A DNA stretch of 64,000 nt from Balneatrix alpica DSM 16621 (GTDB lineage Bacteria; Pseudomonadota; Gammaproteobacteria; Pseudomonadales; Balneatricaceae): NCBI RefSeq assembly GCF_000619885.1, contig NZ_JHUZ01000006.1, positions 496,001 to 560,000 on the forward strand. Direction: 5' to 3'. The notes beneath the pieces were generated by a model. The model did not search any database. It had not been told where the DNA came from and saw only the letters and a list, made by a program, of their open reading frames with translations. A program made the position numbers and the translations under genes. This document shows, piece after piece, positions 57,782 through 64,000 of the stretch; the stretch's first letter is position 1, and each line of letters starts with the position of its first letter.

Positions 57782-58974
57782 CGATTGAGTAAGCCCCAGC
57801 TGAGTCCTAGCAATACCCCCCAGAATTGCAGTTCGGGGGTTTCAAACTGCCCTCTGACGATAAATCCCCCGAACAAACTCAGGCTGATGGCCAACAGCAG
57901 GGAACGCTGCCAGCTTTGCTGGGGCAGGCCTCGGCAGGCTTGGCCATTGCAATAGAGGAGGATGGCACAGAAAGTCATCGTCGCGAGCAGGAAGGGTAGG
58001 CCACCATAGAACCAGTGGGTAAGCCACAAATTATGAGGCCCCATGGACTCTGTAAATAGCCAATGGGGATGCAGCGGGGCTGCAGCATTATAAATTTGGT
58101 CGTAGAGAAAGGCGCCAAAGCCGTGCCCCTGCCAGGGGGCCTGTTGAATTAACTCCCAGGCGGAACTCCAGGTTCCCCCTCCGGTACGTCCGCTGCTGGA
58201 GGTTTGGGTCAAACGGTCGAGCAGATAATCGGGTAGAAGAGCGAAGGCTAGCAGCAATCCTGCTAAGGCCACCAAGGCAGAGGCGAACAGCAAACGGCGG
58301 TTCAGGTGTAATAGCAACCAGGCTAGACCTATGAACGCGACCGCTAGCCAGGCACTGCGTGCCCCTGTGCCCAGCAGTAAAATACCGTGCAGGGTCAGTA
58401 GGCCTATCCAGATCAGTTGGCTAGAGCGCGTACTGGCATGCCACCAAGCCATCAACATAAAGGGGAGTAGCAGCACCATCGCATCCGAGTAAGGGCGATG
58501 TGCCCAAATGTCCTCAGGTGCTCCTCCCAGCAGTTGGTATTCCTGCCAGTATTGCCACAGATTAAAGCCGTTTAGCAGCAAGGCTGAGCCAGCAAGGCAA
58601 GCCAGCAGCCAACGGGCGCAGGCTTCCGGTTGTAGCTGGGGATGTTGCAACAGCCAGGCAAGGCAAAAGGCGGTCAGGGTGATTTTGATGCCATAGAGAT
58701 TTTTGGCCTCAGCCCAGCTTTGGCCAGGATCAGGGGAAATGGCAATGGCGTAGCCCAGGGTGCCGAGTAGTAACGCCAGTCCCCAGGCCAAAGGCTGGCG
58801 GATTAATAACAGGCCTTGCTGGCGCAGGGGCCACAGCCAGACCAGGGTGCTTAATAACAGCAAAATACTGCTGAGTTCTTTAAAACGAGTCGGAATGGGC
58901 AGGAAATACAGCAGTAAAAACAGACCCAGGACTGCTTGAATCCAGCGGGGGGCCAAGGAGGTGGGGGTGGACAT
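57760..58974 (-). CDS. waaL: O-antigen ligase-like membrane protein (WaaL/Wzy_C family)
   Basis: Inner-membrane protein of 404 residues with about ten TM helices and one large periplasmic loop near residues 270-320. The loop has the Arg- and His-containing pattern SSSGRTGGGTWSSAW and GPHNLWLTHW typical of O-antigen ligases and polymerases. ATG 58974 follows GGAG, shares a base with the upstream TGA (TGATG). Ligase is favoured over Wzy by its place beside waaG and waaQ. No O-antigen synthesis genes are in the window. Confidence 0.82.
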   Translation of the reverse strand: MSTPTSLAPRWIQAVLGLFLLLYFLPIPTRFKELSSILLLLSTLVWLWPLRQQGLLLIRQPLAWGLALLLGTLGYAIAISPDPGQSWAEAKNLYGIKITLTAFCLAWLLQHPQLQPEACARWLLACLAGSALLLNGFNLWQYWQEYQLLGGAPEDIWAHRPYSDAMVLLLPFMLMAWWHASTRSSQLIWIGLLTLHGILLLGTGARSAWLAVAFIGLAWLLLHLNRRLLFASALVALAGLLLAFALLPDYLLDRLTQTSSSGRTGGGTWSSAWELIQQAPWQGHGFGAFLYDQIYNAAAPLHPHWLFTESMGPHNLWLTHWFYGGLPFLLATMTFCAILLYCNGQACRGLPQQSWQRSLLLAISLSLFGGFIVRGQFETPELQFWGVLLGLSWGLLNRQPAASK

Positions 58975-60080
58975 CAGGACTCCAGTAACTCTTGGTATAA
59001 GTTCAGCAAGGCTTGTTGTGGAACCAGGCACAGATTGGAGTCTAACAGTGCCTCGGTACTCACTGGGGGAAGCTGTCGCAGCTGTTGCGCCAGGGCGGCT
59101 GCATTGAGGGTGGCAAACACGCTGCCCTGTTCAGGTTGCAGCAGTAATTCGGCACCGCCACAGCTGGGGGTGGTGAACACAGGTACACCGCAGGCCAAGG
59201 CTTCCCAGATTACATTAGGAAAAGGGTCGTATAGCGCGGGGTGGACGAGGGCATCCGCTGCGCCATAGTAGGGCGTGACGTCCTGCTGCACACCGACAAA
59301 ATGGACTCGACTCGCCAGCCCCTGGCGTTGGCACCATTGTTGGTACTGACGTTGCTGCTTGTCCTTACCCACGACTATCAGGTGATAGTGGCGCTCAAGG
59401 AGGGGCAAGGCTTCCAGTAGGGTTTGCAGGCCTTTGCGCATAAAGCCAGAACCAACAAACAGTAAAGAGTGCGCCTGGGGTGGGATGCCTAGTTGGCGCC
59501 TGATGGTTTGACCAGCCTGACGATGACCTGGATGAAAGCGTTGGCGATCCACCCCGTTGTAGATCAATCTGAGCTTGTCCGGGGCAATACGAAAATGGCG
59601 CAGAATATCCTGACGCACCATCTCGGAGTTACAGATCACCGCCCTAAGGTTAGGGTGTTCAAACATGGCCCGTTCGCTGGCCAACACATAACGATGGTAG
59701 GGATCGTGCTCTTGCCACCAACGGGCGAGGGGCGAGAGGACTTTGCTGCGCTGATTTAACCATTCACGATGCACACCATCACCGGCACGGTACAGGCTGC
59801 AGCCTGGTATCCGTTCGTGGGATTGCACCAAGTCAAACCCTTGCTGCTGTACCAAGGCCATGGCGGCTTCGGCAAAGTCCCGCTCCCGGCTAATGCGCCC
59901 CCGTTTGGCGGGATTGCAGATCAGCACCTGATAGTCGGATTGGCTGGAGTTAGCCCAGCCCCGGGTAATGATGCTGACTTCCAGGTTTTGTTGTTGGCCC
60001 AGTTGCTGTAAGGCCCGGCTGACAAAACGCTCGGCGCCGCCATCGGGACGATAATGTTGGCGAATGAGAGCCAGCTTCAT
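58974..60080 (-). CDS. waaG: Family 4 glycosyltransferase (WaaG-like)
   Basis: A 368-residue GT4 enzyme starting KLALIRQHYRPDGGAERFV, as in WaaG, which adds the first outer-core glucose to heptose II. Other matches are SLYRAGDGVHREWL, LIYNGVDRQRFHPGHR and FVGSGFMRKGLQTLLEAL. The donor motif is PFPNVIWEALACGVPVF. Position between waaQ-like and waaL-like genes supports the symbol. Its ATG overlaps the waaQ-like stop by four bases. Confidence 0.88.
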   Translation of the reverse strand: MKLALIRQHYRPDGGAERFVSRALQQLGQQQNLEVSIITRGWANSSQSDYQVLICNPAKRGRISRERDFAEAAMALVQQQGFDLVQSHERIPGCSLYRAGDGVHREWLNQRSKVLSPLARWWQEHDPYHRYVLASERAMFEHPNLRAVICNSEMVRQDILRHFRIAPDKLRLIYNGVDRQRFHPGHRQAGQTIRRQLGIPPQAHSLLFVGSGFMRKGLQTLLEALPLLERHYHLIVVGKDKQQRQYQQWCQRQGLASRVHFVGVQQDVTPYYGAADALVHPALYDPFPNVIWEALACGVPVFTTPSCGGAELLLQPEQGSVFATLNAAALAQQLRQLPPVSTEALLDSNLCLVPQQALLNLYQELLES

Positions 60081-61162
60081 GCCGGCTGCTCCTGCAGCAA
60101 TTGCTGAATAGCTGCCTCGACCTGATCTACCTCCAGCTGCTGTAAACAGTCACTGACTTTGGAGTTGCCACAGCCATCCTGGCCGCACGGACGGCAGGGG
60201 TGGGCAGACGAGGTGATCAGTCGGTGTGGCACCATCCAAGGCCCCCACTCTTTATCGCCACTGGGGCCGAACAGGCTAACCGTGGGGGTGCCGAGGGCGG
60301 CTGCCATATGCATGGGCACCGAGTCGACACCGATAAAGAGTCGCGCCTGTTCGATTAAGGCAGCCAGCTCAAGCAGGCTTAATTGGCCGGCCAGGTTGAT
60401 CAGCGGTATCTGTGCTTGTGCTTCAATGCGCTCAATCATGGCCAGCTCCTGGGCATCGGGGGCCGCGCTGATCACGAGTGGCCAGCCCTGTTGATGTAAG
60501 CGCTGTAGTAAGGTGGCAACCTTGGCCTCATCCCAGCATTTAAACAGCCAGCGTGAACAGGGATGCAGGTGTAAATAAGGTTGGCTTAAACCGGCCTGTT
60601 CAAGCTTACGCTTTAGGCTGGCCTGGGCCTCTTCGCCTGCCTGCAAGACCAGACGTCGTTGTGCTAGTGATGGCTGTAACCCCAGACAGCGCAGGGCATC
60701 CAGGTGCATTTCAACCGTGTGGCGGCGATTGCCCCCCGGGCTTTGATAGTGGTGGCTGAAGCTGTTTTTCCAGAAGCGATCCTGACGGTGGTGATAGCGG
60801 CGGGTGACGGCATAACGAGGTTTTAGCAAACGGCTCAACCAAGCGCCCCGGCGGCTTTCGGTCAGGTGTATTAACAGGTCATAACCTCGGTCTTTGAGTC
60901 GTTGCAGTAAGCGCCACTCTTGTTGCAGTTGGTGCTTGAGTCCGGACTTTTTCCATTGCCGATCAATACAGTGCAGCTGACTGAGCTGGGGATGCAGTTG
61001 CAGCATCGGCGCCGTGTCCTGATAGACCAGCGCATCGACCTCCAGGTGAGGATGTGCCTGTTTGAGACAGGCAATCACCGGCGAGCTGAGTAACACATCA
61101 CCGTGGTGGCGTAGCTTGATGACTAACACCCGCTTGATTTGACTAAAGTCGATTGGCTGCAT
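60077..61162 (-). CDS. waaQ: Heptosyltransferase III-like protein (WaaQ)
   Basis: A 361-residue GT9 enzyme with RVLVIKLRHHGDVLLSSPV and FIGVDSVPMHMAAALGTP. The KLRHHGDVLL form of the N-terminal motif is typical of WaaQ, which adds heptose III. The C-terminal CRPCGQDGCGNSKVSDCL is Cys-rich, as in this group. ATG 61162 follows GAGG and shares a base with the lpxL stop; a GTG at 61168 lacks an SD. Confidence 0.9.
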   Translation of the reverse strand: MQPIDFSQIKRVLVIKLRHHGDVLLSSPVIACLKQAHPHLEVDALVYQDTAPMLQLHPQLSQLHCIDRQWKKSGLKHQLQQEWRLLQRLKDRGYDLLIHLTESRRGAWLSRLLKPRYAVTRRYHHRQDRFWKNSFSHHYQSPGGNRRHTVEMHLDALRCLGLQPSLAQRRLVLQAGEEAQASLKRKLEQAGLSQPYLHLHPCSRWLFKCWDEAKVATLLQRLHQQGWPLVISAAPDAQELAMIERIEAQAQIPLINLAGQLSLLELAALIEQARLFIGVDSVPMHMAAALGTPTVSLFGPSGDKEWGPWMVPHRLITSSAHPCRPCGQDGCGNSKVSDCLQQLEVDQVEAAIQQLLQEQPA

Positions 61163-62088
61163 TAGCACCTCGCCGCTTTATAAAGCTTTTGTTCGCCATC
61201 GGGTTGGGTTTTAAAGCGTTTATGCATCCACAAGTACTGCTCGGGGAAGCGACGAATGGCCTGCTCCAGCTCCTGGTTGATGCGGCTGGCATCACTGAGT
61301 TCATCGCCACTGGGGAAGCCTTCCAGCAATTTGAAGCTCAGGCGGTAGCTCTGATCAGGCAGGCGCTGAGGGACAAACAGCACTACAGGGCTGTTATTGA
61401 GGGCAGGTAAGCGGGAAGTAGCGGTAATGGTGGCGGCGGTTTGCCCGAAAAAGGGCGCAAAGACTGCTCCCTTGGCGCCAAAGTCCTGATCCGGGGCGTA
61501 CCAGATGGCTTTGTTGTGTTTTAACCGTTTACGCACGGTTAGAAACTGACGGCGATCGACGGGCTCACAAAAATGTTGGCGGCCACGATAGATAAAGTGC
61601 TCCATCAAGGGATCATTGTGGGGGCGATAGAGGGCGACAAAGTCCTGTAAATACAGTGACAGTAAGCGCCCGCCGAGATCCAGTGCACTAAAGTGACCGC
61701 TGAGCAGAATCACACCATTGCCCTGCTGCAGCGCCTGCTGTAGCACCTCCAGGGAGTCGCTTTGTACCCGCTTACGTAGCCAGGCATCGGAGCGCCACCA
61801 GGCCCAGGCGGTTTCCACCAGCCCCATGCCATTAGCGGCAAAGCTGTCTTTGGCCAGTTGCTGGCGCTGCTGCTCAGTGAGCTCCGGAAAGCATAGCTGC
61901 AGATTAACCAGAGTGACCCGCCGCCGCTTGACGACCACGGCATAGAGCAAACGACCGAGCAGGCGACCACAGGCCAGTCCGACTGAGGCCGGTAACAGCG
62001 CAGTCAGTGCCAGCAGGCCCAGGCCAAGCCAGGTGGCCCAGTGACGGGGGTGGAGAAAGTGAGACCAGTGTGAAGAGGTGACAGTCAC
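61162..62088 (-). CDS. lpxL: Lipid A late acyltransferase (LpxL/HtrB-like)
   Basis: Inner-membrane acyltransferase adding a secondary acyl chain to Kdo2-lipid A. 308 residues; N-terminal TM anchor near residues 16-35; HX4D catalytic motif His132-Asp137 in GHFSALD; RPHNDPLMEHF and APDQDFGAKGAVFAPFF follow. The start is GTG 62088, the only in-frame start before the family's FLHPRHW segment, though no SD is seen. LpxM and LpxP share the fold, so the exact paralogue is uncertain. Confidence 0.88.
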   Translation of the reverse strand: MTVTSSHWSHFLHPRHWATWLGLGLLALTALLPASVGLACGRLLGRLLYAVVVKRRRVTLVNLQLCFPELTEQQRQQLAKDSFAANGMGLVETAWAWWRSDAWLRKRVQSDSLEVLQQALQQGNGVILLSGHFSALDLGGRLLSLYLQDFVALYRPHNDPLMEHFIYRGRQHFCEPVDRRQFLTVRKRLKHNKAIWYAPDQDFGAKGAVFAPFFGQTAATITATSRLPALNNSPVVLFVPQRLPDQSYRLSFKLLEGFPSGDELSDASRINQELEQAIRRFPEQYLWMHKRFKTQPDGEQKLYKAARC

Positions 62089-62119
62089 AGGCGAATACAG
62101 TTCAGGCTGAAAAGTGGCT

Positions 62120-62125
62120 ATTATA
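62120..62125 (-). promoter_or_regulatory. -10 element for the lpxL-waaQ-waaG-waaL operon
   Basis: A perfect TATAAT on the minus strand, which would give a leader of about 25 bases before the lpxL GTG. The matching -35 is weak (TAGCCC at 17-base spacing). Confidence 0.55.
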
Positions 62126-62283
62126 GGGAGCTTGTTTCACAGGGGCTACTTATCCCGTCTCGCCCTTTTTTTCAGCGCAGATACGCGCGGCATGGGTGCG
62201 GTGATGACGAGGCGTAGCCTGATGACTAAGTTGGCTAAGCGTTGATGGGCAAGCTGGCATCGTTGAGCGAACGTCAGCCTGTG

Positions 62284-62303
62284 GCAGCCACAGCGGTGGC
62301 TGC
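62284..62303 (+). other. Leader hairpin upstream of ugd
   Basis: GCAGCCAC (62284-62291) pairs with GTGGCTGC (62296-62303), four-base loop. It lies 50 bases before the ugd start, overlapped by a possible -10 CATAAT (62303-62308). It could end leftover transcripts or act as an operator. Confidence 0.45.
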
Positions 62304-62352
62304 ATAATGAATCGTTTTATCAGAGGCACCTTTAGCCTAAGAGGATGATCCT

Positions 62353-63702
62353 TTGCGAATTACAGTGGTTGGAACCGGTTATGTGGGTCTGGTGACAGGC
62401 GCCTGTTTTGCTGAAATGGGCAACAAGGTCACCTGTGTCGATATCGATGCAGACAAGATAGACCGGCTACGCCAGGGGCAGATCCCCATTTATGAGCCGG
62501 GGCTGGAGTCGGTGGTGGAGCGGGGGATCGCTTCCGGTGCGCTGCAATTTACCACCTCCTTGCCGGAGGCGATGGCCAGTGCCAGCATTATTTTTATCGC
62601 CGTAGGCACCCCTCCTGGTGAAGATGGTTCGGCGGATTTGCAGTATGTCTTGGCGGTGGCCAAAGAGATCGGTCAACACCTGCAGGACTATAAAGTGATC
62701 GTCGATAAATCCACCGTGCCGGTGGGGACGGCGGATCAGGTACGGGCCATGGTGCAGTCCCAGTTAGAGGCTCGCGGGGTAGAGGTACCCTTTGATGTGG
62801 TCAGTAATCCCGAGTTTCTCAAAGAAGGGGCGGCGGTTGAGGACTTTATGCGTCCAGACCGGGTAGTGGTCGGGGCCGATAGCGAGCGGGCGCGCAAGTT
62901 AATGGCGCAGCTCTATGCCTCCTTCTCGCGCAACCATGACAAAGTCATTTACATGGGCGTGCGTGATGCGGAAATGACCAAGTATGCCGCCAATGCCATG
63001 TTGGCCACCAAGATCTCTTTTATGAATGAGATTGCCAATCTGTGTGAGCGGTTGCAGGTGGATGTGGAAATGGTACGCAAGGGGATCGGCTCTGATTCCC
63101 GTATTGGTTACCACTTTATTTACCCTGGCTGCGGTTATGGCGGCTCCTGTTTTCCTAAAGACGTGAAAGCCCTGGTGCATATGGCCGAGCAGTCGGGCCT
63201 GGAGCCCTGGCTATTACGTGCGGTGGAGCAGCGTAACCAGGCGCAGAAACATCTACTGTTCAGTAAGTTACAGCAGCGCTTTGCACAGTTGCAGGGGCGG
63301 ACCTTTGCCGTATGGGGGCTGGCCTTTAAGCCGGGCACCGATGATATGCGTGAGGCGCCCTCCATCGTGTTGATTAATGCCTTACTGGAAGCGGGGGCTA
63401 ACGTGCGTGCCCATGATCCGGTGGCCTTTACTACCGCACGCCGTGAGTTTGCGCCGAAGTGGTTTGATAATGGCCAGCTGAGCTTTATCGAAGATCAGTA
63501 TCAGGTTCTGGATCAGGCCGAAGCGCTAATCCTGGTGACCGAATGGAAACAGTATCGTCAGCCTGATTTCAATGAAATCCAGCAGCGCCTTAAGCAACCC
63601 TTAATTTTGGATGGGCGTAATCAATATGACCCTGCCTGGTTGCAGGAACAGGGATTCTGCTATCTGGGGGTGGGGCGCTCATCGGCAGCCAATGAAGGCT
63701 AA
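62353..63702 (+). CDS. ugd: UDP-glucose 6-dehydrogenase
   Basis: Oxidises UDP-glucose to UDP-glucuronate in two NAD-dependent steps. The 449-residue protein begins with the Rossmann motif VVGTGYVGLVTGACF. Catalytic Cys266 is in GCGYGGSCFPKD, and the C-terminal domain holds VWGLAFKPGTDDMREAPS. TTG 62353 is the start: GAGGAT lies upstream and the Rossmann motif follows within five residues. UDP-glucuronate is a likely precursor for the LPS core or for the amidotransferase at 52488-54332. Confidence 0.96.
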   Translation: MRITVVGTGYVGLVTGACFAEMGNKVTCVDIDADKIDRLRQGQIPIYEPGLESVVERGIASGALQFTTSLPEAMASASIIFIAVGTPPGEDGSADLQYVLAVAKEIGQHLQDYKVIVDKSTVPVGTADQVRAMVQSQLEARGVEVPFDVVSNPEFLKEGAAVEDFMRPDRVVVGADSERARKLMAQLYASFSRNHDKVIYMGVRDAEMTKYAANAMLATKISFMNEIANLCERLQVDVEMVRKGIGSDSRIGYHFIYPGCGYGGSCFPKDVKALVHMAEQSGLEPWLLRAVEQRNQAQKHLLFSKLQQRFAQLQGRTFAVWGLAFKPGTDDMREAPSIVLINALLEAGANVRAHDPVAFTTARREFAPKWFDNGQLSFIEDQYQVLDQAEALILVTEWKQYRQPDFNEIQQRLKQPLILDGRNQYDPAWLQEQGFCYLGVGRSSAANEG

Positions 63703-63790
63703 TGCCTTCGTGCCCTTTTATGCACAACGATGGCGATGTGCCTGAAGGAAGGGATGATCTTGCTCCCCATCGAGCCTATCTTGGATTAAT

Positions 63791-63808
63791 AGGGCGGCTT
63801 GCCGCCCT
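63791..63808. terminator. Hairpin between ugd and msbA
   Basis: AGGGCGGC (63791-63798), TT, GCCGCCCT (63801-63808). It sits just ahead of the SD of msbA and lacks a T run, so it may weaken msbA translation rather than terminate. Confidence 0.45.
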
Positions 63809-63817
63809 TGGAGTGTT

Positions 63818-64000
63818 ATGAGTCAAGCACAAACCGAGGCCCGTGGCTGGCAAACCTATCTGCGTTTGCTCAGTTATGTGAAGCCTTATTGGCTGCCTTT
63901 CTTGCTCAGTATGCTGGGCTTTGCTGTGGTGGCGGCCACCCAGGCTGGTTTTGCCAAGTTGATGGAGAACCTGGTCGAAGCCCTGGATAACCCCCATCCG
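63818..64000 (+). CDS. msbA: Lipid A exporter MsbA, N-terminal part (runs off the window)
   Basis: Only 61 codons are visible. The start MSQAQTEARGWQTYLRLLSY and the first TM region (VKPYWLPFLLSMLGFAVVAA) with AGFAKLMENLVEAL match the beginning of ABC-exporter lipid A flippases. The ATPase domain is outside the window. ATG 63818 follows TTGGAG. Its place beside LPS core genes supports MsbA; another type-I ABC exporter is possible. Confidence 0.75.
   Translation, partial: MSQAQTEARGWQTYLRLLSYVKPYWLPFLLSMLGFAVVAATQAGFAKLMENLVEALDNPHP

Overview
The window is chromosomal DNA from a gammaproteobacterium. Gene order in several blocks (hemB-ppk/ppx-trxA-rho-ubiD, hemC-hemD-hemX-hemY, and glnE/ilvE next to waaF-waaC) recalls Pseudomonas and the Oceanospirillales. 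The aspartate-type metal site of HemB and an LPS core locus bounded by lpxL and msbA fit the same group. I cannot name a genus from the sequence alone. Genes are tightly packed, composition looks even, and I see no rRNA, tRNA, insertion sequence, prophage or CRISPR array.

Layout. Bases 1-8500: the start of gmhA, a TPP riboswitch driving thiD-thiC, a PBP7-type endopeptidase, a membrane GGDEF/EAL protein, rlmJ and a DUF1445 protein. Bases 8500-17800: a three-repeat Pho box drives hemB-ppk, with ppx convergent, then trxA, rho, ubiD and a flavin reductase-like gene. Bases 17880-22120: the overlapping hemC-hemD-hemX-hemY operon on the minus strand. Bases 22200-25950: a DUF423 protein, thiS-thiG, a DHH phosphoesterase, and trmB with a small ferredoxin gene. 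Bases 25960-34510: a self-contained efflux unit (TolC-type lipoprotein, membrane fusion protein, RND pump, OmpR-type regulator, sensor kinase, and an ABC transmembrane domain with no ATPase). A PmrA/QseB-type box precedes it and a perfect palindrome spans its last stop codon.

Bases 34500-46400: argE-argA, a dGTPase-like gene, a CYTH triphosphatase, an orphan soluble histidine kinase, glnE, ilvE, a very short Lys-rich ORF followed by a strong terminator, and dapA. Bases 46500-64000: a large LPS core region. Ten plus-strand genes overlap or abut from waaF to a GT4 gene and include an asparagine-synthetase-like amidotransferase. Four minus-strand genes (lpxL, waaQ-like, waaG-like, waaL-like) run toward them and the two operons overlap at their ends. 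Then come ugd and the start of msbA.

How the parts connect. Thiamine genes occur in two loci, only one with a riboswitch. Polyphosphate synthesis is tied to phosphate starvation through the Pho box, with heme synthesis carried along in the same transcript. The efflux unit looks autoregulated. The amidotransferase together with ugd suggests an amidated uronic acid in the LPS core. The strongest candidates for something not well described are the efflux/two-component/NBD-less ABC operon, the amidotransferase-containing core locus, and the tiny ORF-plus-terminator unit before dapA.
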